DNA of 64,000 nt. It comes from RUG11894 sp964344335. Its GTDB lineage: Bacteria; Bacillota; Clostridia; Peptostreptococcales; Anaerovoracaceae. A model generated the notes under the pieces. The model was not told the origin of the DNA. It ran no database searches and saw nothing but the letters and a program-made list of their open reading frames with translations. Where the stretch lies: the NCBI GenBank assembly GCA_964344335.1, contig CAYFMW010000002.1, positions 1 through 64,000 on the forward strand, in the 5' to 3' direction. Shown one piece after another: positions 44,267-52,719 of the stretch (position 1 is its first letter; the number at the start of each line of letters is the position of its first letter). The position numbers and the translations under genes are program-made.

Positions 44267-44305
44267 TTTAAATAACACTTCTGAGTCAAATTTGGAGAAA
44301 AGTAA

Positions 44306-46267
44306 ATGGAAATTACTAAGGAAGAATTAAAATACCTTAAATTGCTTGCCGAGGAATATGGCACAATCGAAAAGGCATCTACGGAGATTATCAACCTCAA
44401 CGCGATTCAAAATCTTCCCAAGGGTACGGAACACTTTTTAAGCGATATACACGGAGAATACGAATCATTTTCTCACATATTGAGGAACGCCTCGGGGAGC
44501 ATAAAGATTAAGATAGATGAAAACTTCAGCGACATGACCCCGGCAGAGAGACGCAGCTTTGCCACCTTGGTTTACTATCCGGAAGAGAAGCTGGAAATAT
44601 TGAAGAAGGAGAAGACGGATCTTCCGAAGTTCTATCGGGATACTCTCCACAGGCTGCTCGTCCTGCTGGAGAGGGTCTCCATTAAATACAGCCGCTCCTA
44701 TGTCAGAAAGCAGATGAAGAAGGAATTTGCATACATGACCGAGGAGCTGCTCTACGGAAGCAGCAGCAGCGCTCAAGGGAGGGCCGAATACAGAGACTCG
44801 ATAATCGATTCGATTATCGATGTCGGCATTGCGGACAATTTTATAACGAGCCTCTGTCAGCTTATATCGAGACTTTCCATATTCAAGCTCCATATTCTGG
44901 GCGATATTTACGACAGGGGTCCGGGAGCCGATGTGGTGATGCGAATACTCAGGAACTATCACAGTGTCGATATACAGTGGGGTAATCACGATATACTCTG
45001 GATGGGAGCCGCCGCAGGCAATATGTCCTGCATCGCCAATGTCATCAGGATATGCACGAGATACGACAATCTTCATACCCTGGAAGTCGGATACGGCATT
45101 TCCCTGCGCTCTCTTGTAACCTTCGCGATGAACACTTACGGAAACGACCCTTGTCCGAATTTTAAGGCCGTAGCATCGGTAAGGGATGCCATGTACGACG
45201 CGGATATCGAGTCGCTTTCCAAAATTTCCAAGGCCATAGCCATCATGCAATTCAAGCTGGAAGGTCAGCTCATAGAAAAGCATCCTCATTACGAGATGGA
45301 GGCTCTGAGGCTGCTCGACAAAATAGATTACAATAACTACACCGTCAACATAGACGGGCAGGTATACCCGATGAACAACAACTTCTTCCCGACTATAGAT
45401 CCCAGCGATCCGTACAAGCTCACAGACGAGGAGGAAGCGGTCATGAACCGCCTGCAGAGAGCTTTCCTCGAGAGCGAACTGCTTCAGGAAGATGTTAAAT
45501 TTCTCTTCGCTAAGGGCAGCATATATAAGCGCGTCAACGGCAACCTTCTTTTCCATGGCTGCATGCCGCTGACGGAAGAGGGGGAATTTGACAATATCAG
45601 GACCTCCGACGGATATATGAAGGGCAAGGAATGGTTCGATTATGCGGAGAGGCTGGTCAGGACCGGTTACTTCGGAAAGCCCGATGACGAGAATAAGGAT
45701 AGGGGCGTCGACTTCTTCTGGTATATGTGGTGCGGCTATAAGTCTCCGGTATTCGGTAAGCGCAAGATTACAACCTTTGAGAGACTCTTCGTAGAGGATC
45801 AGAGCACCTGGAACGAGCCTAAAAATCCTTACTACAAACTGATTGAGGAACCCGGGGCCGAAGCTGTCGTCGAAAGAATCCTCAGAGAGTTCGGCTGCGA
45901 TGTGGAAGAAGGAGTGATCATAAATGGCCATATGCCCGTTAAGGCGGGAACTAATCCCATAAAGGCAGGCGGCAGAGCCATCGTCATAGACGGCGGTTTT
46001 GCAAAAGCCTATCAGAAGACAACGGGGATAGCAGGATATTCGCTGGTGCATAATTCCTACGGCTTTATACTCACCGCTCACGAAGCCTTCGAATCTCGAC
46101 GCAAGGCGGTCGAGCAGGAGTTGGATATATATTCAACCCAGATTGCGAAGGAGGATGTGAGCAAGAGGATACTCAACAAGGATACCGATCAGGGTGAGGA
46201 TATGCAGCAGAGGATAGACGATCTTAAGATGTTGCTTAAGGCTTACAGGACGGGCTTGATTACATAG
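44306..46267 (+). CDS. fbp: fructose-1,6-bisphosphatase class III
   Basis: Gluconeogenic phosphatase of the Firmicutes type, 653 residues. Calcineurin-like metal motifs FLSDIHGEYESF, ILGDIYDRGPGADVVM, IQWGNHDILWMGAAAGN and INGHMPVKAG are all visible. Length fits class III. GGAGAAAAG precedes the ATG. The next gene starts 23 bp later, so a two-gene transcript is possible. Confidence 0.96.
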   Translation: MEITKEELKYLKLLAEEYGTIEKASTEIINLNAIQNLPKGTEHFLSDIHGEYESFSHILRNASGSIKIKIDENFSDMTPAERRSFATLVYYPEEKLEILKKEKTDLPKFYRDTLHRLLVLLERVSIKYSRSYVRKQMKKEFAYMTEELLYGSSSSAQGRAEYRDSIIDSIIDVGIADNFITSLCQLISRLSIFKLHILGDIYDRGPGADVVMRILRNYHSVDIQWGNHDILWMGAAAGNMSCIANVIRICTRYDNLHTLEVGYGISLRSLVTFAMNTYGNDPCPNFKAVASVRDAMYDADIESLSKISKAIAIMQFKLEGQLIEKHPHYEMEALRLLDKIDYNNYTVNIDGQVYPMNNNFFPTIDPSDPYKLTDEEEAVMNRLQRAFLESELLQEDVKFLFAKGSIYKRVNGNLLFHGCMPLTEEGEFDNIRTSDGYMKGKEWFDYAERLVRTGYFGKPDDENKDRGVDFFWYMWCGYKSPVFGKRKITTFERLFVEDQSTWNEPKNPYYKLIEEPGAEAVVERILREFGCDVEEGVIINGHMPVKAGTNPIKAGGRAIVIDGGFAKAYQKTTGIAGYSLVHNSYGFILTAHEAFESRRKAVEQELDIYSTQIAKEDVSKRILNKDTDQGEDMQQRIDDLKMLLKAYRTGLIT

Positions 46268-46290
46268 TCCGTGGACAGATAGGGGGCATA

Positions 46291-47100
46291 ATGAGCAGGA
46301 AATTTTCAAAGTTTTTATCGGCCTTGCTGGCGCTGTGCCTGATTCTCTGTTCGGGTTCGATTGCCCATGCTCAGGAACTGAGCTCCCAGGAGGCTATCGA
46401 CAGAGTTTTTGCGAACATAGAGCTGAACTCGGCCCTCATACGGAGCCATATCCCTCCTAAGGAGCCCGCGGTCGACGGCTTCACGGACGAACAGGTCCTC
46501 GATTACTTTATGGAAGTAGCCTATAAAGGGGAGTACGAGGGCGACATACAGTTCTGTCTGCGCTACGAGAAGCCGATATACTACGCGGTTTACGGAGAGC
46601 CGGGCGAGGAGGATCTGGCGAAACTGGATGCCCTCGTTGCCGCGCTCAACGAGGTGGAAGGGTTTCCCGGCATGTTTGCGGAGGCGAATCCCGACAATGT
46701 GAACTTCGAGATATATTTTTCCTCTGAGGAATATTATGAGAGCAATACCGGTATCTTTGTCGAGGACAACTCCTGGGGATACGCTACAGTCTACTATTAC
46801 ACTTTAGCAGAAAATTTCGGCACGATATCGAATTCATATGTCTGGATAAGCGACTATGCGGGGCCTCAGGAGCCGGACAGAAATTCCATAATCTGCGAGG
46901 AAGTCGTGCAGGCTCTGGGGATGCTCAACGACCCGACTTACGGTTATTACAGTATATTTGACGCGAACAGAAACGATTGCAGTTGGCCTTCCGCTCTGGA
47001 TTGGGCGGTTATAAGGACGCTCTATCACCCGAGCATGCGCGCGGGAACCGACAGGCAGAGCGGCTTGGAAAAGGCGAGACAGATAATAGATGAGATGTAG
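46291..47100 (+). CDS. secreted DUF2927-like protein
   Basis: 269 residues. Signal peptide MSRKFSKFLSALLALCLILC followed by an AHA-Q cleavage site near residue 28. The C-terminal part (ICEEVVQALGMLNDPTYGYY, SIFDANRNDC, ALDWAVIRTLYHPSMRAGTD) matches the pattern of DUF2927 proteins, which look like secreted metal-less metzincin relatives. The classic HExxH is absent. Function unknown. A strong ribosome site (GGGGG) precedes the ATG and a terminator follows. Confidence 0.7.
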   Translation: MSRKFSKFLSALLALCLILCSGSIAHAQELSSQEAIDRVFANIELNSALIRSHIPPKEPAVDGFTDEQVLDYFMEVAYKGEYEGDIQFCLRYEKPIYYAVYGEPGEEDLAKLDALVAALNEVEGFPGMFAEANPDNVNFEIYFSSEEYYESNTGIFVEDNSWGYATVYYYTLAENFGTISNSYVWISDYAGPQEPDRNSIICEEVVQALGMLNDPTYGYYSIFDANRNDCSWPSALDWAVIRTLYHPSMRAGTDRQSGLEKARQIIDEM

Positions 47101-47217
47101 CGGATAGTTTTTCCCGATTGCCGAAAAGCGCCTGGAATTACAGTCCCATTTTGTTCGGTACGCTTGCAGACAGGCTGGCGCCGGCTGAACTAAGATAACA
47201 TATGAGATAAGCGATTA

Positions 47218-47241
47218 AATTCCTCCCGAAAGGGAGGAATT
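47218..47241 (+). terminator. terminator after the DUF2927-like gene
   Basis: AATTCCTCCC / GGGAGGAATT with a GAAA loop followed by TTTGGTTTG. The remainder of 47101-47441 is AT-rich with TTGACT boxes (for example 47355-47360) but no clear promoter pair. Confidence 0.8.
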
Positions 47242-47441
47242 TTGGTTTGTTGCCTCGCAACAATTCCCGGCTGTAAAATCAGGTTTTTGGACCCATTTTC
47301 CCCCTTAAATTGAAAAAAATAGTGACATGCAACAACGGATTATTTGACTTAATTTTGACTTAAACATGATGTTGGATTTTACATAGCAATTATACAATCG
47401 AAAGGAACAAGCCTAAAACGATTGAAAAAGGAGAATAAAAA

Positions 47442-47961
47442 ATGAAAAGAGGTAAAGTTCTAAAAATAATTACAGCAATTTTGCTGGTAGCGCTTCTGGC
47501 AGGCTTTATGGTCGCCTGCGGACCGAAGGACGAGGGGAAGACCCCTGTCTGCGAGCCCGGGAATAATACCGCGAACAACGAGCCGAAGGAGCCCGCGAAA
47601 AACACCAAGCCCATCGTCGTAACCTGGTATCCGAATGAATCTTCCGACACCCATAAAGCGGTGCGCGACGAAGTCGGCAGGCTGNNNNNNNNNNNNNNNN
47701 NNNNNNNNNNNNNNNNNNNNNNNNNNNNNNNNNNNNNNNNNNNNNNNNNNNNNNNNNNNNNNNNNNNNNNNNNNNNNNNNNNNNCCCTTCTTCAGTGAAG
47801 TCTACTTCGGCGGTTCTCACCAGGGTTCGGCAATCAATCTGCTCAGCGGTAATGCCGATGTCGCCGCATTCTGCGATATCGAGGTTCAGCCCTATGTCGA
47901 AATGAAGTCCGGAGGACATGAGCGCGCTGGTGAGCGCCATAGGGAGAGTGATGGGGAATAG
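47442..47961 (+). pseudogene. PhnD-like phosphate/phosphonate ABC-transporter binding lipoprotein, gapped and 3'-truncated
   Basis: The N-terminal part (to 47684) is a lipoprotein signal (FMVAC lipobox), an Asn/Glu/Pro linker and VVTWYPNESSDTHKAVRDEV, typical of PhnD-type substrate-binding proteins. After the 100-N gap (47685-47784) the frame resumes with PFFSEVYFGGSHQGSAINLL and SGNADVAAFCDIEVQPYVE, again PhnD-like. It then loses similarity and stops about 20 codons later, where homologues have a further 120 residues or so. No permease or ATPase genes follow. It looks like a remnant, unless the assembly is wrong here. Confidence 0.65.
47685..47784. other. assembly gap (100 N)
   Basis: Exactly 100 N; length of the missing piece is unknown. 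It falls inside the PhnD-like gene. Confidence 0.98.
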
Positions 47962-48008
47962 GCAATAGGAGAAGCTCCGGAGCCTCTTATCGAATCTTTA
48001 AAATAAAT

Positions 48009-48049
48009 AATCCGAACCCTGTCCTGATATGGAATATGCGGTTCGGATT
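48009..48049 (+). terminator. hairpin downstream of the PhnD-like remnant
   Basis: AATCCGAACC pairs with GGTTCGGATT across a 21-base loop, followed by TTATTATT. It would also stop minus-strand transcripts from the tRNA-Arg gene. Confidence 0.65.
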
Positions 48050-48058
48050 TTATTATTC

Positions 48059-48135
48059 TGGTACGCCCGGCAGGAGTCGAACCTGTGGCCTTCAGAGTCG
48101 GAGTCTGACGCTCTATCCAACTGAGCTACGGGCGC
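48059..48135 (-). tRNA. tRNA-Arg (anticodon CCG)
   Basis: 77 nt including an encoded CCA. Acceptor GCGCCCG pairs with CGGGCGT, the anticodon arm is TCAGA-CTCCGAC-TCTGA with CCG in the loop, and the T arm carries GTTCGACTC. Reads the CGG codon. Confidence 0.95.
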
Positions 48136-48148
48136 GTATTACCTTGCA

Positions 48149-48177
48149 AGTATACCACAAGGAGCGGGGGAGGTAAA
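48149..48177 (-). promoter_or_regulatory. promoter of tRNA-Arg
   Basis: Minus strand TTTACC (48172-48177), 17-bp spacer, TGG-TATACT (-10 at 48149-48154, extended), 14 bases before the mature 5' end. Confidence 0.65.
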
Positions 48178-48204
48178 TTCGCAAATTGCGTGCTTTTCCC
48201 GCAA

Positions 48205-48233
48205 TTGACCCATCTTGCGGAAAAAAGTATAAT
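48205..48233 (+). promoter_or_regulatory. promoter of the carboxypeptidase gene, -35 inside an inverted repeat
   Basis: TTGACC (48205-48210), 17-bp spacer, TATAAT (48228-48233). The -35 box is enclosed by CCGCAA (48199-48204) and TTGCGG (48215-48220), a possible operator. Confidence 0.7.
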
Positions 48234-48279
48234 TTTTATCGAAGTGTTTAATTGAAGCCTCAATACGAAAGGAAAAACG

Positions 48280-49149
48280 ATGCGTTCAACTCTTGTGAAA
48301 AGCCGGGCAAACCACTTGATCAGGCGATTATCGGCCTTTATTTTAGTTTGTATTGTTACACTTTCGCTCCTCGCCGCCTGTTCGAAAAGGGAAGAAGCTC
48401 CTGCAGATTCGTCGGACGGCGAGACCGTTGCCGATTTACCGGAAAATCCGGAATCGGATCCCAATTCGACAAGCGGAGATGATAATTCTGTTTCGGAGCC
48501 GGGCGATTCCGCTTCCCCCAAACCCGCTGTTCCGTCCGTGACTCCTCCGACCCTCAACGAGAATGGCGAGATAACGGAAGTTACCGATGATTGGCTCCTG
48601 CTTGTAAACAAGACCCATCCGCTGGCCGAGTCCTACGAGCCGAGCGACCTTATAGTAGTGCAGCATCAGGTGGGCAGCCATGCCGCCATAATGAGGTATA
48701 TGCGAAAGGAGGCCGCGGAGCATCTTGACGCTATGTGCGAGGCGGCGGCCGAAGAGGGTCACGAGATAGGCATAAGGACGGCTTACAGGCCATATAGCTA
48801 TCAAAAAGGCATATTCAACGATTATGTGAACCGCTACGGCGAGGAAGAGGCGAATAAGTTCAGCGCCCGTCCGGGTCAGAGCGAGCATCAGACCGGGTTA
48901 TGTGCGGATGTTACCTCACCTTCTGTGGACTATAAGCTGACGACCGAATACGGCGAGGCGCCGGAAGGTATGTGGCTCGCGGAGAATGCTCACAGATTCG
49001 GATTTATAATCCGCTATCCTCTCGGCAAAGAAGATATTACCGGCTATCAGTATGAGCCTTGGCATGTGAGATATGTCGGGGAAGAGCATGCCGCGAAAAT
49101 ATACGAGCAGGGAATTACCTTGGAGGAATATCTGGGCGTGCCGGATTAG
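48280..49149 (+). CDS. D-alanyl-D-alanine carboxypeptidase family lipoprotein (peptidase M15B)
   Basis: 289 residues. Lipoprotein signal with LLAAC lipobox near residue 34, a Ser/Pro/Asp-rich linker of about 70 residues, then a VanY/LdcB-type catalytic domain: GIRTAYRPYSYQKGIF, zinc motif SEHQTGLCADV (SxHxxGxAxD) and EPWHVRYVG (final His). It trims D-alanine or tetrapeptides from peptidoglycan outside the membrane. AAAGGA lies seven bases before the ATG. No vancomycin-resistance genes nearby, so a housekeeping wall role is more likely. Confidence 0.9.
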   Translation: MRSTLVKSRANHLIRRLSAFILVCIVTLSLLAACSKREEAPADSSDGETVADLPENPESDPNSTSGDDNSVSEPGDSASPKPAVPSVTPPTLNENGEITEVTDDWLLLVNKTHPLAESYEPSDLIVVQHQVGSHAAIMRYMRKEAAEHLDAMCEAAAEEGHEIGIRTAYRPYSYQKGIFNDYVNRYGEEEANKFSARPGQSEHQTGLCADVTSPSVDYKLTTEYGEAPEGMWLAENAHRFGFIIRYPLGKEDITGYQYEPWHVRYVGEEHAAKIYEQGITLEEYLGVPD

Positions 49150-49183
49150 AGCCTTGGAATCTTCGGGAAAATCTCGAAACTTC

Positions 49184-49212
49184 TTGAAATGTGAATCCAA
49201 CTTTGCTATATT
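49184..49212 (+). promoter_or_regulatory. promoter of the tRNA-Gly/tRNA-Pro pair
   Basis: TTGAAA (49184-49189), 17-bp spacer, TATATT (49207-49212), about 30 bp before tRNA-Gly. Confidence 0.75.
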
Positions 49213-49242
49213 ATATGTTGCCGCTGAAAAAAGGGTGAAGAC

Positions 49243-49317
49243 GCGGAAGTGGCTCAGTGGTAGAGCATCGCCTTGCCAAGGCGAGGGTCGCGAGTTCGAA
49301 TCTCGTCTTCCGCTCCA
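49243..49317 (+). tRNA. tRNA-Gly (anticodon GCC)
   Basis: 75 nt with encoded CCA. GCGGAAG pairs with CTTCCGC, and the anticodon stem-loop CGCCT-TGCCAAG-GCG region places GCC. T arm GTTCGAATC. Confidence 0.96.
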
Positions 49318-49348
49318 CATTTTTTACAGGCAGTTCACAATTTATCGG

Positions 49349-49425
49349 CCGGGTGTAGCGCAGCTTGGTAGCGTGCTTGACTGGGGGTCAAGAGGCCGGA
49401 GGTTCAAGTCCTCTCACTCGGACCA
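49349..49425 (+). tRNA. tRNA-Pro (anticodon GGG)
   Basis: 77 nt with encoded CCA. Acceptor CCGGGTG pairs with CACTCGG, anticodon arm CTTGA-CTGGGGG-TCAAG with GGG, T arm GTTCAAGTC. 31 bp after tRNA-Gly, so same transcript. Confidence 0.95.
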
Positions 49426-49579
49426 AAAATGATGCGGTAATCGACGCAATTTGTCGCTTGCCGTATCTTTTTTTGTGTCTGCCTGTGGTATACTGTTTTC
49501 GTAAGCTCTCGTGCTCTTACAGAGGCGGCGGGCGCAAGGGTTATCGCATGCATCCGCAAAGTTTTTTCGGAGGAGCGTC

Positions 49580-50428
49580 ATGAAGTTCACAAAGGAAGAA
49601 TTGCTCGCATTTGTAAAAGAGCAAAAGAAGATATTTGATGTTGTAAGGCTTGTCGATGTCTCATTGACCACGGAATATGAAATAAGCGATAATGGAGAGC
49701 TCATAAAGGGGCCATACCAGTGTTACATGGTGTGGAATAAGGAAAAGCGATGTGAGAACTGCATATCCGCAAAGGCATTTGCCGTGAAAGGTAAGCTCAC
49801 CAAGTTCGAATTCGTCGACTCGGAAATTTATTTCGTAATGTCCATATATACCGAACTCGAGGGTACGCCCTACATGTTGGAGATGGTGCAGAAGCTTAAT
49901 TACGATGTGCTGTTCGGTGCATATGGGAAAGATAAATTCGTAGAGACAATAACAATTTACAATCAGAAGTTATACATCGATGCTTTGACAGGTGCATATA
50001 ACCGCCTGTACTATTCGGAGCAACTGCAGAAACTGGCGAAGATAAAAGCCGTCGCAATGATCGATGTTGATAATTTCAAGGGAGTCAACGATACTTACGG
50101 CCATTCGGTAGGGGATTTTGTGTTGCAGGAGATCGTTCGGGTAATTATAAATAATATCGGTGCATCGGATGCCGTAATCCGCACGGGTGGAGATGAATTT
50201 CTGCTACTGCTGCAGGAGATACCTTTTGAGGCACTGGGGGAGAGGCTGGAAAAGATACGCAGAGAAATTGCATCCATTCAATGTGAGGATTGTCCGAGCC
50301 TGACAGTCAGCGTCAGCATAGGTGCCATATATGCCGAAAGCGGCGCTACGGCATTGATAGAAATAGCCGATGAGAAGCTGTACGAGGCCAAGACCAGAAA
50401 GAATTCCATTGTGATAGAAAGACATTGA
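49580..50428 (+). CDS. diguanylate cyclase (GGDEF) with Cys-containing N-terminal sensor
   Basis: 282 residues, no membrane span. Residues 1-125 are an uncharacterised sensor-like part containing QCYMVWNKEKRCENCISAKA, a small Cys cluster (C-x10-C-x2-C) that could bind metal, heme or react with redox signals. Residues about 135-282 form a GGDEF domain with DALTGAYNRLYY, MIDVDNFKGVNDTYGH and an intact RTGGDEF active site, so cyclic-di-GMP synthesis is expected. No RxxD inhibitory site is apparent. The ATG at 49580 follows GGAGGAG. Confidence 0.88.
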   Translation: MKFTKEELLAFVKEQKKIFDVVRLVDVSLTTEYEISDNGELIKGPYQCYMVWNKEKRCENCISAKAFAVKGKLTKFEFVDSEIYFVMSIYTELEGTPYMLEMVQKLNYDVLFGAYGKDKFVETITIYNQKLYIDALTGAYNRLYYSEQLQKLAKIKAVAMIDVDNFKGVNDTYGHSVGDFVLQEIVRVIINNIGASDAVIRTGGDEFLLLLQEIPFEALGERLEKIRREIASIQCEDCPSLTVSVSIGAIYAESGATALIEIADEKLYEAKTRKNSIVIERH

Positions 50429-50480
50429 CTGCAAAATCGCTAAAAAGTGAATCCGCCCTGCATACAGTGCCACGGCGCAG

Positions 50481-50509
50481 TTGTTCTATTTGAAATCTTG
50501 GTTTATAAT
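50481..50509 (+). promoter_or_regulatory. promoter of the first ZIP gene
   Basis: TTGTTC (50481-50486), 17-bp spacer, TATAAT (50504-50509). No palindromic operator is seen here, unlike at the second ZIP gene. Confidence 0.7.
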
Positions 50510-50544
50510 AGCTTGGCACATTTTATAGGAGTAAAGATTTTAAT

Positions 50545-51354
50545 ATGGACACATCAGCTGTTTTATTCGCATTTTCGCTCACATTGTTTGCGGGGCTCGC
50601 AACGGGGATAGGCGGCGCTCTCGCTCTGCTTACGAATCGCACAAACACTAAATTTTTGACGATCTCCATGGGTTTTTCCGCAGGGGTGATGATATATATA
50701 TCATTTGTGGATATATTCCCGGAAGCGCAGGAAGCGCTTTCGGCAGCCTTGGGAGAAAAATTGGGAAGCTGGGCAACGGTCGGAGGATTTTTCTTCGGTA
50801 TGCTTTTAATAGCGCTTATAGATAAATTTATTCCGGAGACGGAAAATCCTCACGAAGTCCATACCGTCGAAGAGATGGACGGCAAGAGCGAGGTTCACAA
50901 GGCTAAACTCATGCGCATAGGCGTCGTTACGGCTCTTGCGATAGCCATACATAATTTCCCCGAAGGCATAACCACATTTACGGCCGCCCTTTACGATCCC
51001 AAACTCGGGATCCCCATAGCGCTTGCCATAGCATTGCACAATATACCCGAGGGTATAGCCGTTTCCGTTCCGGTGTTCTACGCAACGGGAAGCCGTCGAA
51101 AAGCTTTTAAATATTCCTTGATATCCGGATTGTCCGAGCCGGTGGGTGCACTGGTCGGATATTTGCTCCTTCGCAGCTTTTACAGCGATGCGCTCTTCGG
51201 CTTTATTTTTGCTTCGGTTGCGGGGATAATGGTTTATATCAGCTTCGACAGTCTGCTTCCCTGCTCGAGGGAATACGGGGAGCACCATCAATCCATGTAC
51301 GGTTTAATTGCGGGCATGGTGGTTATGGCTTTAAGTCTGCTGCTGTTCATGTAA
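50545..51354 (+). CDS. ZIP family metal transporter, copy 1
   Basis: 269-residue ZupT/ZIP-type importer of divalent metal (zinc, iron or manganese), eight membrane spans. The two metal-binding helices carry AIHNFPEG (TM4) and ALHNIPEG (TM5). An acidic, His-containing loop (ENPHEVHTVEEMDGKSEVHK) lies between TM3 and TM4. About four-fifths identical to the next gene, same length. Weak hairpins but no T run follow it, and the second gene has its own promoter. Confidence 0.88.
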   Translation: MDTSAVLFAFSLTLFAGLATGIGGALALLTNRTNTKFLTISMGFSAGVMIYISFVDIFPEAQEALSAALGEKLGSWATVGGFFFGMLLIALIDKFIPETENPHEVHTVEEMDGKSEVHKAKLMRIGVVTALAIAIHNFPEGITTFTAALYDPKLGIPIALAIALHNIPEGIAVSVPVFYATGSRRKAFKYSLISGLSEPVGALVGYLLLRSFYSDALFGFIFASVAGIMVYISFDSLLPCSREYGEHHQSMYGLIAGMVVMALSLLLFM

Positions 51355-51461
51355 AATCTTTTGGCTTTCAATGATTGGAAAGCTCATAAGCCGTTTGATT
51401 TGATCGGCTTCAGCCGGACAAAAGAGATCTTGTAGTTTTTGAGCTGTTTGACTAGTTTTTA

Positions 51462-51490
51462 TTGCTTTATTGTGAATAATTATCTATAAT
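51462..51490 (+). promoter_or_regulatory. promoter of the second ZIP gene
   Basis: TTGCTT (51462-51467), 17-bp spacer, TATAAT (51485-51490), directly followed by the palindrome. Confidence 0.75.
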
Positions 51491-51491
51491 C

Positions 51492-51511
51492 TAGTTAGAT
51501 TAATCTAACTA
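51492..51511 (+). promoter_or_regulatory. 20-bp perfect palindromic operator
   Basis: TAGTTAGATTAATCTAACTA, a perfect palindrome one base after the -10 box, covering the expected transcription start. The TTAGATTAATCTAA core resembles DtxR/MntR-family metalloregulator sites (TTAGGTTAACCTAA-like), which fits control of a metal importer by metal-loaded repressor. The regulator itself is not in the window. Confidence 0.75.
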
Positions 51512-51539
51512 CAATTATATCAGGAGAAGATATCTTATT

Positions 51540-52349
51540 ATGGAGACTTCAACAGTCATATTTGCATTTTCGCTCACATTGTTTGCAGGGTTCGCCACCG
51601 GAATAGGCGGTGCCCTTTCGATAATGACGAGTCGCACTAATACAAGATTTTTGTCGGTGTCGCTGGGATTTTCCGCCGGCGTCATGATATATATATCCTT
51701 TGTGGATATATTCCCGAAGGCTCAGGAAGCGCTAACTTCGGCCCTGGGAGAAAAGCCGGGAAGCTGGGCTACGGTCGGAGGTTTTTTCTTAGGAATGTTT
51801 TTAATAGCCTTAATAGACAAGTTCATTCCCGAGGCTGAAAATCCTCACGAGGTTCACACGGTAGAAGAGATGGACGGAGAGAGTGAGTATCATAAGACAA
51901 ATCTTATGCGCATGGGTTTTGTTACGGCTCTCGCAATAGCTATACATAACTTCCCTGAAGGGCTGGCTACATTTACGGCGGCGCTGCACGATCCCAAGCT
52001 CGGAATCTCGATAGCTCTGGCTATTGCGATACACAATGTGCCGGAGGGGATAGCTGTCGCCGTCCCGGTGTTTTACGCCACGGGAAGCAGGCGCAAGGCT
52101 TTCAGGCTCTCTCTGTTGTCCGGCCTTTCGGAGCCGGCGGGAGCTCTGGTCGGTTATCTGCTTTTCCACAGATTCTTTAACGATATGGTTTTCGGAGTTA
52201 TTTTCGCAGCGGTTGCAGGGATAATGGTTTACATAAGCTTAGACAGTCTGCTTCCCAGCGCAAGGGAATACGGTGAACATCACCTGTCCATATATGGAAT
52301 GATGGCTGGTATGGCGGTGATGGCTCTGAGTTTATTGTTGTTTATGTAG
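51540..52349 (+). CDS. ZIP family metal transporter, copy 2, operator-controlled
   Basis: 269 residues, tandem paralogue of the preceding gene with no length change. Metal helices AIHNFPEG and AIHNVPEG are intact; the cytoplasmic loop (ENPHEVHTVEEMDGESEYHK) loses one His to Tyr. Differences cluster in membrane-facing and loop residues, consistent with an old duplication rather than a recent copy. Expression should be repressed through the palindrome at 51492-51511. Confidence 0.88.
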   Translation: METSTVIFAFSLTLFAGFATGIGGALSIMTSRTNTRFLSVSLGFSAGVMIYISFVDIFPKAQEALTSALGEKPGSWATVGGFFLGMFLIALIDKFIPEAENPHEVHTVEEMDGESEYHKTNLMRMGFVTALAIAIHNFPEGLATFTAALHDPKLGISIALAIAIHNVPEGIAVAVPVFYATGSRRKAFRLSLLSGLSEPAGALVGYLLFHRFFNDMVFGVIFAAVAGIMVYISLDSLLPSAREYGEHHLSIYGMMAGMAVMALSLLLFM

Positions 52350-52384
52350 TAAAGTTGAGTTATTAATTTTCCGAAAATTAAATT

Positions 52385-52415
52385 GCACGCCTTGTCTTTA
52401 AAAGGATAGGCGTGC
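52385..52415 (+). terminator. terminator after the second ZIP gene
   Basis: GCACGCCT pairs with AGGCGTGC around a 15-base loop, followed by TGTTTTTAATTT. Confidence 0.8.
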
Positions 52416-52457
52416 TGTTTTTAATTTGATGAGGTGAACATTGAAGGCTCCTTGATT

Positions 52458-52700
52458 CTATTCGTCGTCCTTTTCGACTATATAGACCGCAACCCAAAGA
52501 TCGTCGCTCATTACATATGAGCAGGGACGGACGCTCATAAGAAAGCCGTCCTCGGGCATATTTACGGGGCTGCCGTCCAAGTTGCCGATTAGTTCTCCCT
52601 CGCGTAAATTTGTACCCTTGCAGGCTGCGGGCATCCAAAGGCCGCTCTTCGGGCAATCGATATCCAGAAGTTTTCCGTAGAATTTCGGGCGGACTGAACT
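52458..52700 (-). pseudogene. C-terminal fragment of an AstE/AspA-type deacylase
   Basis: The minus-strand frame ends with KSGLWMPAACKGTNLREGEL, IGNLDGSPVNMPEDGFLMSV and a short tail. This matches the C-terminal barrel of succinylglutamate desuccinylase/aspartoacylase family proteins (SGLWYP...G..V..G..LG....). The zinc-binding catalytic domain is missing, so only the last 80 residues or so are left. The truncated 5' end faces the next fragment. Confidence 0.6.
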
Positions 52701-52719
52701 GCAGGGCCCGTCCTCAAAT

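Noticed and set aside
44465..46081. 538-codon minus-strand frame opposite fbp
   Set aside because: Antisense shadow of a fully motif-supported fbp gene; no family resemblance.
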